In this document: positions 1-11,801 of the stretch, one piece after another
Layout: each line of letters opens with the position of its first letter
Position numbering within the stretch: position 1 is the first letter of the stretch
Origin: Patiria pectinifera
Taxonomy: Eukaryota; Echinodermata; Asteroidea; Valvatida; Asterinidae
Assembly (NCBI GenBank): GCA_029964075.1
Contig: CM057136.1
Coordinates: forward strand, 6,510,001 to 6,574,000
Direction: 5' to 3'
DNA: 64,000 nt
Notes under the pieces: generated by a model
Seen by the model: the letters and a program-made list of their open reading frames with translations, nothing else
The model's database searches: none
Told to the model about the DNA's origin: nothing
Made by a program: the position numbers and the translations under genes

Positions 1-187
1 GGTTGTGTTCTGTTGAATCTGTTCTGTTCTGTCTTTGTGCTCTGTTCTTTTGTGGTCTGTTCTGCTCTGCTCTGCTCTGTATCAACGCTTCACTTCGTAA
101 TGTTTGATATCATTTCTCAATGCCTATTTGAAAAGTTTTTTACAAGTTGCAATATACATATATTTGGTTGTTTGAAGGGAGTCGCAG
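1..187 (+). other. Lipoxygenase intron (3' part) with simple repeat
   Basis: This stretch precedes a CAG splice acceptor at 185-187, so it is most simply the 3' part of an intron of the lipoxygenase gene. Bases about 20-80 are a degenerate pyrimidine-rich repeat of TGTTC/CTCTG pentamers. The open frame running through it is not homologous to lipoxygenase until the acceptor. Confidence 0.6.
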
Positions 188-1114
188 GAAACGGCAAATT
201 TAGCACCAACGACCAGCTGATAGACGTCGTGACTTCGATCATCTTCATCAGCAGCGTTCAGCATGCTGCCGTCAATTTCAACCAATATGACGAGTATGCT
301 TTCCCGCCAAATGCACCGCTGTGGATGAACGGAACACCACCTAAAGACAAGGTTGGCCTCATTGTCATGCAGTTAGGGTGTGAGATCAGGGACAAGCAAA
401 AAAGAATATATTCTAAGAAAACATCCCCTCAGATACATTTGCAAGCATAATCCATGACATCTAATTTTGCTTTGGTGTTTTCCAGACTCCACTCACTGAG
501 CAGGATATCCTAAACAGTTTGCCAAACAAAGAGGGCTCGCTTAGTATTATGGCGTTCACAAAAGTACTGAGTGAAAGAGCGACACTGCGACTTGGTAACT
601 TCGAGAAAACCTACCAGTCAGACCCAGTGGGCAAGGAGGCTGTAGACAGGTATGCTTTATTTAAGTCCCGGTGCCAAAGTTTCCACGACTCATTTCGATT
701 CAACTGGTTGATGGCACCCTCTACCGTCGTGGAGGCTTTACCGCGCCAGCCAGGGATGAGGCAGGGTACATCTGCGAAAACAAATCAAACTCCAGTCCTG
801 GACCGACTTGTCCCTAATCCTGGCTCCAATTTGATTGGATTCATTAGCGATGGTAATGATGCGGTCTATTTTGTTTCAATTTCGTATAGTCGCGGCCATC
901 CAATAAATAATATACTTGCTTGGCTAAAGATCGGTTCGTTCTATACTAAATTGATGAGTATTTCTTAATTGTTTTTTGTTGTTGTTGTTGTTGTTGCAGA
1001 TTTCAAAATGACTTGCTTTCCATGGAGAAAACCATACAGTCACGTGATGCCAAGCGGAGAATTGGATACCCATATCTGAATCCGCGAGAGATTCCAAACG
1101 CTATCAGTATCTAA
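188..1114 (+). CDS. Lipoxygenase, last three exons (5' part outside window)
   Basis: Lipoxygenases insert dioxygen into polyunsaturated fatty acids using a non-haem iron. Three exons are visible: 188-351, 486-649 and 1000-1114, each bounded by AG and GT, with junction phases that fit (AAG|ACT, then AG|A forming Arg). Exon A encodes the motif [11 protein letters not shown], which carries the His and Asn iron ligands of the animal family. Exon B encodes the helical segment [13 protein letters not shown] and onward. Exon C ends [12 protein letters not shown] then TAA, so the C-terminal Ile, the last iron ligand, is present. The pattern resembles animal 5-/15-type lipoxygenases (arachidonate lipoxygenase group). 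The PLAT domain and most of the catalytic domain lie upstream of the window. No frame break is seen. Substrate and positional specificity cannot be judged from this portion. Confidence 0.92.
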
Positions 1115-1392
1115 TTTTGTGTGATAGCGTGACGGTCGTGATTTGGTCAGAGGCAAACATGACATAGTTTTTAAAACGTTTGCAAAATTACATAAAGATT
1201 TTCTCAATATTCAAGAATATATATATATATATTTTTTTATGCAAATCGCCCATCACAAGGCCAAAGGCCACTCGAGGTGTGGGCTTCAGAGGAAAGTGTG
1301 GAAGAACCAGCCCCTCACACTGAAACAAGACAAGATAATGTATCTCTTCACAGTATGAATGGGCAATTCCAACGTTATGAAAGGAAGTGTAA
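1115..1392 (+). other. 3' flank of the lipoxygenase
   Basis: AT-rich sequence after the stop codon, presumably 3' untranslated region at first. It contains a short (AT)n run near 1218-1232. I see no AATAAA in this stretch, so the transcript end is not located. No other coding signal is seen. Confidence 0.4.
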
Positions 1393-1564
1393 TGTCCGTA
1401 ACAGAGCTAATGAACCATGAAGTATAATTAATGATTTAGAGAAATAATCCAAAACTCTAGTCTGTCTCATTGATCATTACTAGATAACATTATTAATGTA
1501 GAAGATACATTGACAAATACATTTTGAGGTCTGTTCACAGCTTTTTAAAGCTCTGTTACGGACA
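1393..1564. mobile_element. Small MITE with 16-bp perfect inverted ends
   Basis: The sequence TGTCCGTAACAGAGCT at 1393-1408 is matched exactly in inverse orientation at 1549-1564. The 172-bp interior is AT-rich and has no open frame. This is the structure of a short non-autonomous DNA transposon. No clear target duplication was found, so the superfamily is unknown. Confidence 0.6.
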
Positions 1565-1636
1565 GGATGCTAAAATTTTCCCAAATTTTACATTGCCGAA
1601 AAGTTTTTACGTGGTTTTCATTTTTTTTACTTTAAA

Positions 1637-2155
1637 TTTCATTTAGCAACTGCAGTGTGATGTTTACACATACATACGTAACACGTTTAATTATTTTAGT
1701 CAGACGCAGTAACTTCAATTTAACCCAACATATTACAGGTGTATTATTGTTTTACTCCAATATTAGGATGGGTGCATGTATATTTAATAGCAGTTTTATC
1801 TTCCTAAGATAATTTGACGTTTATTTCGTTTGATAGAATCTACAACTAGACAACTACTAAATTGATGTCCATCAAGGTACTAGCCTAAGAAAATCCTGAC
1901 CAATATTAACATAAAAATTGTAATTTAAGCATTTTGCATTTAAGCAATTTCCTACTACGAGTGAATTTCATTGAGCAACTGCTGTGTGATGTTTACACAG
2001 ACAGACGTAACAAGTTTAATCATATTAAGACGCAGTTATTTCATTTTCTCTTACTAAAAGTTTAAGATGCTCAACTAATAACATAGTTTGGTAACTTTTT
2101 TTCGCAATTGTAAGTATGAGTGAATGTATAACATCAGTTTTATCTTCTATAGATT
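1637..2155. repeat. Pair of diverged direct repeats (~180 bp each)
   Basis: The block starting near 1637 and the block starting near 1965 share a common order of motifs: GCAACTGC, GTGTGATGTTTACACA, ACGTAAC, AGACGCAGT, then CAGTTTTATCTTC at their ends. They look like two diverged copies of one repeat. No gene is visible here. Confidence 0.5.
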
Positions 2156-2344
2156 CTTCGGTACGAAGGGAAAGTGATCACGTTATTATCTTTAAATAAA
2201 TTTACTGGACATTGTTTGTACAGTTCTGGTGGCTGGAAATAAATATGGCGAACAGCATGGTGGCAAAATATAGAATCCTGTCCTTCGTAAGTCCTTTTGG
2301 CCTTATGTTCCCATGTGTGACGTTGAAAAGGAATGTTAGTATAA

Positions 2345-2519
2345 GTAGAGGAAGCGGCAGCAGCACCAGCAGCAGCAGCAGCAGCACAAGCAGAAGCAGC
2401 AGCAGCACAAGCAGAAATAACAGCAGCAACAGCAGCAGCAGCAGCAATAGCAGCAACAGAAACAGAAACAGCAGCAGCAGCAACATTAGCAGCAACAGAA
2501 ACAGAAACAGCAGCAGCAG

Positions 2520-2551
<32 letters not shown>

Positions 2552-3118
2552 ACAGCAACAGCAGCTGTTGACAGTGGCAGCAGAAACAGCAGCAGCAGTA
2601 GAAGAAGAAGCAGAAGCAGCAGCAGCAGTAGCAACAACAGCAGCAGCAGCAGCAGCACCAGCATCAGAAGCAGCAGCAGCACCAGCTGCAACAACAGCAG
2701 CAGCAGCAGTAGCAGAAGCAGAAGCAGCAGCAGCACAAGCAGAAGCAGGAGCAGCAACACCAGCAGCAGCTGTTGACAGCAGCAGCAGCTGTCGACAGCA
2801 GCCCCAGAAACAGCAGTAGCAGAAGCAGCAGAAGCAGCAGAAGCAGCAGCAGCAGAAGCAGAAGCAACAGAAGCAACAGCTGTAGCAACAGCAGCAGCAG
2901 CAGTAGTAGCAGCAGAAGCAGAAACAGCAGCAGCACAAGCACAAGCAACAGCAGCAGCAAGAAGCAGGAGCAGCAACAGCAGCAGCAACAACAGCAACAG
3001 AAGCAGCAGAAGCAGCAGTAGTAGCAGCAGCAGCAGCAGAAGCAGCAGAAGCAGAAGCAGCAAAAGTAACAGCAGCAGCAGAGCAAGAAGTAGCAGCAGC
3101 AACAGCAGCAGCAGCAAT
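2345..3118. repeat. Long imperfect AGC/CAG trinucleotide repeat (~775 bp)
   Basis: Almost every triplet is AGC or a one-base variant (AGA, AAC, AGT, ACA). This produces very long stop-free frames on both strands rich in Ser/Asn, Ala, Leu or Cys, which are artefacts of composition. The only frame that would encode polyglutamine on the plus strand is broken by TAG triplets, for example near 2599 and 2629. I therefore call it a microsatellite/minisatellite, not a gene. It can form CAG-type hairpins. Confidence 0.85.
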
Positions 3119-3400
3119 AGGTACGACATCGGCTGCGACATCGATTCCACAGTCTACTCGTCTGCAGACATCCTACGACCTGTAGGGCTCGCCCTATCGA
3201 CTTTCGGCCAACAAGACCGTGTGTGGCGGAACGAATACCTCGGGGTCTGCTCATAAGTCCGACGCCTCCTAGGTCCGACGCCTTATAAGTCCGACGGCTC
3301 ATAAGTCCAACCGCCGTTAGTTCGTAGACAACCTCGCGGACTTGAAACGTCGTAATTGTTTTTTTTAATCTCGTTGTTACAACTGATAATGTAGTAACCA
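3119..3400. other. Low-information stretch with short AAGTCCGACG repeats
   Basis: Between 3251 and 3320 the decamer-like motif ATAAGTCCGACG occurs about four times with small changes. The rest of the stretch has no supported gene or RNA. Confidence 0.4.
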
Positions 3401-3600
3401 ACTGATAATGTATCACCAACCGATAATGTCTGACAAATTGACCGATACCGTATCACTAACCGATAATGTAACAGAAATTGACCGATAGTGTAGTAAATGT
3501 TACTACACTATCGGTCAATATTTGTTACATTATCGGTCTTAACCGATAATGTAACAACAATCAACTGATAGTGTAGTACATTTTTACTACACTATCTGGG
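3401..3600. repeat. Palindromic ACCGATAATGT / TTACTACACTATCGGT repeats
   Basis: The motifs ACCGATAATGTAAC and ACCGATAGTGTAGTAA occur repeatedly in both orientations. Around 3480-3520 they form a near-perfect hairpin with a three-base centre (ATG). Related words (TTACTACACTATC, TTACGTTATCGG) recur at 40000-40200 and 60400-60620, so this is an interspersed palindromic repeat family. Confidence 0.6.
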
Positions 3601-3837
3601 GTACCTTGTGCGCTTTCCTATGGGCATTTTTATTATAAACAGGCTTGAGTGGAGGCTACTATTTTTCAACTTGGTACGGATTTCGGACTTTATTTCCCTT
3701 TTTAAAAAAATCCTCCAGAGCCGTGGATCAGAAAAGAAAAAGAAACTTGCTGTTATACAAGTAGTATCCTACTAAAAAAATAAGGTTTCTAAGATAAAAC
3801 TTTGACTTTTTGAAAAAAAGAGCAAAATTCGAAAGGG

Positions 3838-3912
3838 GTAGAGCAGGGAATCGAACTCGGGACCTTTGATTACTAGCCAGCCTGCATAACTACTAGGCAA
3901 CGGCAGTGCTCG
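3838..3912 (-). repeat. tRNA-derived SINE head or tRNA pseudogene
   Basis: Read on the minus strand, TTGCCTAGTAG matches the RNA polymerase III A box at 10 of 11 positions, and AGTTCGATTCC matches the B box at 10 of 11, about 45 bases apart. Downstream on that strand T-runs could act as Pol III terminators. I do not see a full cloverleaf with paired acceptor stem, so a SINE head or tRNA pseudogene is more likely than a working tRNA. Confidence 0.55.
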
Positions 3913-5114
3913 ACCAGAATTTGCAATTCGTAAATTATATACTTTCGCACATGTGGAGAGAGTATACGCGCGAGTATACGCGCGCGCGCGTAGGTAAAAG
4001 ATTACAGGATTGTAGAGCGCCGCTACGCGGCGCTTTTTTATTTTGTCCACGGCGACTGATATTTTGACTGCCGCAATAAGAACATGGACCGAAACTTGCA
4101 TTTGTGGAAAAAGGCTTCAAAGCAGAGGGCAGAGACAGAGCAGCACAGTAAACATCTAAGAAGTTAACTAAACAGTTCTTATAAGGACTACCATTACTTC
4201 CACAGGATAAATGACCATTGTTGCAAATAATACAAACTAAAATGAACAAAATAAATAAAATTTAAATCATTGAAGAAAGTAAAACTACCCGCACCACAAA
4301 TCCTTTACGTTCCAAACAAATGACAATTGAGACCGTAGACAGATTGAAAAATCGGCACTTATTTTGAATTGGATTATTTCGCAACAAATATTCACCCGAT
4401 TGAAAAACAAAATTCGTTGTTGAAAAGCTAATGGACTATACTCTCTAAATATGTTAAGATATTTACGATTGCGATGAATTGTTTTTAACAGCTGTGAAAA
4501 TGAGGACGATTTGAGGGTTCGGTGTTTTTTTTTAGACACCCTGTATGTCAAATGTCATCAGGTTTAGGGTATGGGCTGGGTTAGGATTACGGTTATAGAG
4601 TGTTGTATTAGTTGCTCAAAGTATAGTTGCTTTCGTTTGAATGTTGCGGTCTGGTTGACTAGACGTTTTAGAGTGAAATTCCTTCAATCGAAACGATCGA
4701 GTGTTTACTCAAGCTTCGACTGAAGTGTTTTTTTTTTCTCCAGATCTAAAAGGAGAGTGATTTTCGCTCCAAAGCATATTTTGAGGGGGCACCAAGGGCG
4801 GACACAACAACATCTCCCCAAAATTCCAGGCCACCGACTTGCCAGGCAAGACAGCAAAATGCGGGGCGGTGGGGGGGGGGGGGGTGGGGGGGGGGGGGCT
4901 GTACCTCTATTGACACGATAGGGCGGTCTTTGTCGTTTCAATTTATTGCACATTTTCGACGAGAATAAACATTTTACACTTACTCGTTCTACTATATAAT
5001 AACTTGAAATTTCCCTCCAATTTCCTGAATAAATGTGTTGTTTGGATGTACACATTTACGGTGGATAATGGAAATTATAATGCAGTAATAAACCTTTATG
5101 TCGGTGGCTGTTCA
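3913..5114. other. Intergenic stretch with CG-rich hairpin and long G-run
   Basis: No gene is supported. Bases 3961-3995 are an alternating CG/TA-rich tract, followed near 4017-4034 by a small hairpin (CGCCGC..GCGGCG). The word ACAGGGTGTC on the minus strand near 4540 resembles one end of some mariner-like elements, but I find no partner end. A G-rich tract at 4861-4900 has runs of 12 or more G and could form G-quadruplexes. Confidence 0.4.
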
Positions 5115-5651
5115 AGCTATAGTCCATCATTTGTAATTTGTGCATTTTGTTTGTTTGATAAAAGTGTTCAAAATCTAATGAAGGATACTCAACAGCTAAC
5201 CTAATGAAGTTTCAGCTCAGCTTCAGCTGTATATTCCGAAAAAACAGCATTCTAGGATCTCAATTTCAAATCAAAAGATGCTGAATCATGTTTTGAATTG
5301 GGCCTAAATTCAGCGTCCGAGAAACGTTCTCACTGAGCCCATTGTAGCTACGCGTTATCGCGCACTGATCCGACGAATTATAGCAACTGCGCGCGCGTGT
5401 GCGTCGTGCCAACGCTTGCGCGCGCTTCGCCGAATTACAAAACGAACTACTAATTTAAATATTCCTACGGTGCATCTTAAGACGCACCGTTGGAAAGGCC
5501 TTCTTTCATTGATTACTTCAAAATGACAGCTTGCCAGAAAGAATAATTTCACAGGGAGTTTAGTCCCCTTACTATCTTTCAACCAAGTATGTTTTTCAAC
5601 AATAATTACGCCAGTTACTTTTCGGATGGCTGCAAATGATGGACTATAGCT
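5115..5651. mobile_element. MITE with 19-bp perfect inverted ends (full-length copy)
   Basis: AGCTATAGTCCATCATTTG at 5115-5133 is exactly inverted at 5633-5651. The 537-bp body carries CG-rich words such as CGCGCGCGTGTGCGTCG. A shorter relative with the same ends lies at 15197-15370. No transposase is encoded. No superfamily assignment is possible without a clear target duplication. Confidence 0.75.
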
Positions 5652-5853
5652 TTAAAACAGTTTTGAACTACAAGTTATAGCGTTACAGATGCTTTCGTTT
5701 TGTTTTCTGGAAGTGTAAATACTGGAATAAATTCATCAATGTATTTCTATATTTTTAAAGCACAGGACTGTATAAGTTATAACGTATTCGCTTTACATTA
5801 ACACATCGGACATCAGTCTATAATAATTAACATAGTCATGTTGACTGCTTAGA

Positions 5854-6126
5854 GTGGTGTAGCGAAACTAGCCCCCCGAGGTGATCCATGGACATTCTAT
5901 GGAGTACCGAAGTGAATACGTAACGCGCACAAAATGTGTGTAAAAGACATTAAGCGCGTGATTCATCCTATGAACCAACACGCACGCGTACTCCATTCGT
6001 TTGCACTTCACTTTCTGGTTCTAAATGACGTCACTCTTCGGTACTCCATTTTCCCGATGCGAAGCCGATATAATATAAATATAATGCTCCATGGATCACC
6101 GAGGGAGGCTAGTTCTACTTCACCAC
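5854..6126. mobile_element. MITE with ~40-bp imperfect inverted ends
   Basis: The left end GTGGTGTAGCGAAACTAGCC and the words GGTGATCCATGGA that follow are matched inversely at the right end (TCCATGGATCACC, then GGCTAGTTCTACTTCACCAC), with a handful of mismatches. The interior has no lasting frame. Small non-autonomous DNA transposon of unknown superfamily. Confidence 0.7.
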
Positions 6127-8097
6127 GAGATAAAGCATTCGATATTTGTTTGACACTTTACCCATGGATTCTGCTTTGTTTTGATATTTTAAGGTATTTA
6201 AATCTGAACACAGTTAAAAATAACTTTAATTTCAGTACAAAATTGGTGGGAAACGTATTTCTTTTTTCCAAACCACCCCTATACGAAATGTTTTAACCCA
6301 ACTCTGTGGCGCGCTGTCTTAGAATTAATACGCGCTACTGGGAACGCTCAACGCGCACACCAGCATGCATTTGCACACAAAGGCCGCACCATGGTATAGT
6401 ACTTTGGTTGCTACGGGTATAGTACTTTTGGCCGTGCACAGAAAGATAGCAAAAATAGAAAGTAACATTTGACTCGCTCTCGGCCAATCAAGACACAGAA
6501 TCTGTGGGTGAGGTGTTATAATACAAAATAGAAGTCACATTTGAATCAAGGTAGAAGTCACATTTGAATCAAGAGCCCAACCGCTCATAATTGATTATTT
6601 AGACTATTTTTGCAGTCTTGTTTTTGGTGGAATACACACTTTAGAACAGCTTGCGGGGTTTTTTTTTTTTTGGGGGGGGGTCAGGTAGGAGACAAACATT
6701 TTTTTGTCCAGACGGATCTTTGACAGGGAGAAATACCAATAAGAATAACAAATCTTCACCGCATGGCGCTATAATTAATCAAAGTAATGTACAAACGTCA
6801 CCAGTTCCCGGTGGTCGATTCCGTACTCAGCTTAAAAATAAAACCTTTTAAAAGGTTTTTATTAAGCTGTACAAAACTTGGCTTCGTTTACTACTGAAAC
6901 AGAACAAGTATATTTAGATCGTAAAAAGTGTGTCGTTTATCATATAAAAATGAATATTGGAATTGCTTAAAACGCTGACCGAATATCGTGGTAAAATATA
7001 TATATAGACAGATGGCGTATTTTTTTTTAAAGGCATTTAAAGCCTATCAAAAACTTCGTTTTTATTGTAATAGTTTGTTCTCATTTTATGTTAGAAAATA
7101 AACATACGGCATTGAAAAGACCGCTTTGAAAAAGTTGTCGTCCTTGAATATCGAAAGTAGACTTTTTTGTAGAAAAAAAATGGATGCAGTAAATTACTTT
7201 ACTACTTAAGTTAATAGAAACGGGGTCGATACAACAACGGCTGGTATAATGATTTGAATAAAGGGCGCCACCAAGGGGCATGTACAGAGGTGCCATTTTT
7301 TTCAGCGTATTTAAGGTGAATGCCGATCTTTATAAACTGTACCTTTGGTAATTTTCCCAAACATATTTTCCATCAAGGCTTGATACATTATGGGAAGCAT
7401 ATTCAATGTTGGCTCAGCGAGCTGTTTATATTGTCATCAACTTGTAGAAGCCGCCATGTCACTTAGCACAATATAATGATTCCGTTTAATGAATACCAAG
7501 CCTGCTTTACAGGTCTCAAACACAAACTTGCATACAAAGATGAATGCTGCTTCCAAAATGAAGTTGAATGCTGCTTCCAAAATGAAGTACTGCATCATGG
7601 GTTCATCACTGCATTTAAATATATTCTGTTTAAACAGACGGACTGTCTTTATTGCTTTTTAATAAAACTTGTCTGAAAATTATATTTCGTACAATTAAAG
7701 CTTTTAAAAGCAATCGGCGACATAACTTTTTTAGTATTATCTGTCACCAATCTGGAGCCATTTCGTTGTGAACATTAATGCATTTGCAATCTTTATGATG
7801 GTCTTTTAAACAAATCAATTTCCTTTAGATGTATTGAAAGACTAGTTTGAAAAGCAATACGTTAGCATTTCAATTATGGGCCTAAAGAATTACGTTTAAA
7901 ATACAAATTTGTTTTTAAGTTGACTCTTTCGAAAGTTAAATTTTATTTGTGTGCTATTTTCTTCTTCGTGTTTGTTCTTCTTTCGAGCTGTCGTTTGTTT
8001 GTCGGGGAAGGCTATCTGTCCGTTTCTTGTCTTTCCTGTGGGGGCTCATGGTAACTTGTTAATTGCTTATAGTTACAGACGTCCGATTGATTTTAAG
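6127..8097. other. Intergenic stretch, no supported gene
   Basis: Small items only: a local duplication of GGTATAGTACTTT near 6395-6430, a tandem copy of AGTCACATTTGAATCAAG at 6531-6572, a T-run followed by a G-run at 6659-6679, a palindrome centred at 6847 (ACCTTTTAAAAGGT), and a tandem repeat of AATGCTGCTTCCAAAATGAA at 7542-7585. Open frames here are short and match nothing I recognise. Confidence 0.4.
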
Positions 8098-8432
8098 TTC
8101 GTCGTGTGCCCGGCAGAAGGGCATAAGTGTGCATATGCCCTTATGCAATGTAGCGTAATGACCAAAATGTTCCCAGCAAAAGGTCATATGCAGAAAACTG
8201 CCTCCATTTTAATGAAATTTTAACATCTTCGTCAGAAATTAATACAAGTTGTTCCTAAACTTATGATTCATACGTGTGACAAATTTCAAATTCGTACGAT
8301 TTATATTACGTGTGGGAGAACATTGGATACATAATGCGCGCGAGGGAACAATGGAATCTTTCAATGCAATTTTCTTGAAAATGATTTTTGCGTCAGAACG
8401 CTCATATGCCCTTCTGCCGGGCACCCGACGAG
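8098..8432. mobile_element. MITE with ~30-bp inverted ends (TGCCCGGCAGAAGGGCAT)
   Basis: TGCCCGGCAGAAGGGCATA near 8105 is inverted near 8404-8422, and similarity continues outward through CGTCG/CGACG. The word TATGCCCTTATGC inside adds further self-complementarity. A similar phrase (TGTCGTTTGTTTGTCGGG) occurs on both sides, at about 7988 and 8552, so the element sits between two local direct repeats. Confidence 0.65.
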
Positions 8433-10521
8433 TTATTCTTTTGCTTTTATTATCTGTTTTATTTCCATATGTGTTTGAATATTTTTTATCCTCAATCTAT
8501 TACATGTATGCTTATTTTGTTTGGTTATTTTTTCTTTCGGTTTGTTTTTCGAGTTGTCGTTTGTTTGTCGGGTTACCCTGCGTTTAAGGAGGGGGTATTA
8601 TGTTTGTGTGTGTGTCTCAGCTTTTTTTTTTTGGGGGGGGGGTTGTTAGTTTGTTTATGGTTTTTTTGGGATGTCTTTTCATTTATTACATTTCCAGAAA
8701 CTGTATTGAAATATTTGTGTTTTATTTTTGATGATTCGGAAGAATAGTAAGGATTTTCTAATTTTATGATATTTTATAAATTACTTTATTTAATGGCGAT
8801 CAGTGACTACACGCTAATTGGTCCATTATGCCCTCGACATCCTTGCGAGCCGAGGGTAGCCTTACCCTTACAAGTCGTAAACTTTACCCAAGCAAGCAAA
8901 CGAGGTCCACATGTTTACTATCTTCACACTCGTCGTCAGCCAGTTAGAGCGTCTGGGTATACTTTGGACGCTTCCCTACGAATTGAATATTCACGAAACA
9001 TTGGGCGGTACCCCGTACCACCATAATGATTCAACAATGACCACTATATCGAGAGGTATTTCTTCTTCGCAGGAGGAATGTGTTGCTTTTGTTCCATGAA
9101 AGTTGACTTTCATGCGGACTGTTTCCAACATTATTATTGTTTTTGTCATCTTATGTTTATTCTTTGACGGTTTCCCATGTAATTAAATCTCCCGGTGTTA
9201 CACATCATTAAAAATAATTGAACGAAATTTCAGTTTAAACATTGGGTAATTTGTGACTTATTGCCCCCGTAACTAGGGTATGTTTCCAAGAACAATGACT
9301 TATATTAGAATTTCATTTCATTTTTTTCGCTAAGTAAACACTATTTTGTTTCGAATATTTTATGTTTTATTGTTTGATGGTTTTGTTCTAATGTAACGCA
9401 TCATAAAATAAAGGTTCTCCCGGCCAATTTCCGAATTTTTCTAATCAGTTTCATTATCAGCCATTCAATTTCGAGTGAGTTTTGCACATGTGATGAAATT
9501 GGGGTTTCTTTTTCATTTTGGGGGCATTCAGTTTCATTTTTAGGCAGCCAAGATTTTTGACTGAATGTTCGTTTTCGTTTTGGGGCATTCTTTATCGTTT
9601 TGATGCATTCAAGACTTAATTTGTAGCATTCTTAAATTAGGTCTTTGCAACCTTTTGACGGTTGACGCATTCAAATTAGCGAACGTCGGTGTGCTTATAA
9701 CGTATCACCATGCTTTTCTTTTCTTATTCGTTTATGGGCAATTACTTTCATTGTTTGGTCATTCAAATTAATACGATTTTTAGGTGATATATTTTCCTTT
9801 CTTTCTCCGAGGTTGATTTTCCCCAAAACATCTTGGTGACTGTAAAATTTACAATGTAACAAAGTAACTGATACGAGGGATACAAGATGTACTGAAATGA
9901 AAAGGGCTAAGATAATTTCTTTTTCACTTTTGATATTTTCCACTTGTTTAAACGTTTGATCAAGGGGCTTCTTTACGTTGACGATTTTTTTTTGACGTGC
10001 AAGACATCAGGGCATGTATGTTTGGCAATGGTTGTACCATCGGGAACACTTCTCTTGGGTAATTTTTAAAATGTTTTTTTTTGCGTACGTCTGATTAAAT
10101 AACTATTTAAAGGGCCCATGGAAAGTAATTGTTTAATGCAAACCTTGAAAATACATCTCTGTGTCATATTTGAACCTTATTTTCAAGTTTTTTCCCTTAT
10201 TGAAGGTTGTTTTGGTGCCTTCTCCGTTTTATGCTAATGCAAAATTCCATATTCACGCATGAGCAAAATTTTGAAGTCATTCCGGGCAGATTAATGTTAC
10301 AGGGCTATTTCAGCACAAAAAAAATGCTGGAATTTTGGAAATGTTGCTGTCATTTATTTCTTTTTTTTTTTGGTGTTGATTCTTTGTTGTGTCAGCACTT
10401 GGCAGTAAGCAGATGAGCAATCCTTTCTCAAAATGTTTTCAATTAGCAAATTTTGGGTGAATAATTTGAAAGAAAACCCCTAAACTGAACAGTCTTCCTG
10501 AAATCACATCACAGCACCAGC
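8433..10521. other. Intergenic stretch, no supported gene
   Basis: T-rich sequence containing a T-run plus G-run at 8622-8643. From 9470 to 9680 the word GCATTC(A) recurs irregularly after TTTT-rich phrases. The open frame 8911-9099 and others are unsupported. No RNA gene or transposon ends were recognised. Confidence 0.35.
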
Positions 10522-10684
10522 CAAGGGCGGATCCAGAACAGATGCTCTGTGGTGCGATCTGAGGCAATTTCTGACCACTTTAACCAATGTTTTGATGGTG
10601 GTGTACTCATTGCCTGCCTTTATTGCGATGTCACATAAAAAAAAAAAATTGGTCTCGTTTTGGGGGCCATGGCATCCGCCCTTG
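10522..10684. mobile_element. hAT MITE, 163 bp, with 8-bp target duplication
   Basis: Ends are CAAGGGCGGATCC on the left and the inverse (GGCATCCGCCCTTG, one mismatch) on the right. The 8 bases GCACCAGC occur directly outside both ends (10514-10521 and 10685-10692), which is the hAT signature. It shares its body (GATGCTCTGTGGTGCGATCT and the following ~100 bases) with the 328-bp copy at 18435-18762 and is an internally deleted version of it. No coding capacity. Confidence 0.9.
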
Positions 10685-10692
10685 GCACCAGC

Positions 10693-11025
10693 GCGCTCAG
10701 TAGTCCGGAAAGCATGGACACATTCAAATGTGACGTGCACTTTGCAATAACACTAACCAAAAAGGCATGTAAAAATAGTTTTTATACATAGTTCAGAGTA
10801 GTAGAAAGTTGCACAAAATGTATTCTTGGGAAACATTTATTGCACGCACTCTTTAATTAAGAAAGAGAGGTATGCATTTACGGATTGAAGACATTAGATA
10901 TGATTTACGCCCAGATAATTCAGAATTTTTCACACAGGATCAATTTCAATCTAAATTGAATGAGCCAGGCGTTAAATTGAATGAAACTTGGTGAAGTTGG
11001 CCGGGAAAACCTATATTACTGGACG
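10693..11025. other. Intergenic stretch before the gap
   Basis: AT-rich sequence with no supported gene or repeat end. It runs into the assembly gap. Confidence 0.35.
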
Positions 11026-11525
11026 NNNNNNNNNNNNNNNNNNNNNNNNNNNNNNNNNNNNNNNNNNNNNNNNNNNNNNNNNNNNNNNNNNNNNNNNNNN
11101 NNNNNNNNNNNNNNNNNNNNNNNNNNNNNNNNNNNNNNNNNNNNNNNNNNNNNNNNNNNNNNNNNNNNNNNNNNNNNNNNNNNNNNNNNNNNNNNNNNNN
11201 NNNNNNNNNNNNNNNNNNNNNNNNNNNNNNNNNNNNNNNNNNNNNNNNNNNNNNNNNNNNNNNNNNNNNNNNNNNNNNNNNNNNNNNNNNNNNNNNNNNN
11301 NNNNNNNNNNNNNNNNNNNNNNNNNNNNNNNNNNNNNNNNNNNNNNNNNNNNNNNNNNNNNNNNNNNNNNNNNNNNNNNNNNNNNNNNNNNNNNNNNNNN
11401 NNNNNNNNNNNNNNNNNNNNNNNNNNNNNNNNNNNNNNNNNNNNNNNNNNNNNNNNNNNNNNNNNNNNNNNNNNNNNNNNNNNNNNNNNNNNNNNNNNNN
11501 NNNNNNNNNNNNNNNNNNNNNNNNN
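11026..11525. other. Assembly gap (500 N)
   Basis: Exactly 500 undetermined bases, probably a placeholder for a gap of unknown size. Any open frame drawn across it is meaningless. Confidence 0.98.
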
Positions 11526-11801
11526 ATCGATGTGATTCTGAATTAAAGGGGGCGGGAATCAGACCTACATCAGTCGTGCCTATAGTTTGCATTCAAGATT
11601 CGCTACTAGCCATCTGTCCCCATATATTTTGAAGCCCAAAGGACAATGGGGACAGGAAACACGACTATACCCGCTCGCGAGCTGGGGCCGTATAATTATC
11701 GTTTTGCAGCACATATCTTATTTTAACCAATCACATCACGCACCCGAAAATGAATATTCATCACGGTGTGTGGATGGTAGACACCTAGACATAATAGAGT
11801 T

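Noticed and set aside
2140-3150. Very long Leu/Ala/Ser/Cys-rich open frames on both strands
   Set aside because: They are translations of the AGC/CAG repeat; the composition alone removes stop codons. No domain, start context or splice pattern supports them.
4285-4560. Mariner-like end (ACAGGGTGTC on the minus strand) and an 88-codon frame
   Set aside because: No matching second end, target duplication or transposase motif was found.
10981-11632. Open frames of about 190-210 codons across the N block
   Set aside because: They consist of undetermined bases.
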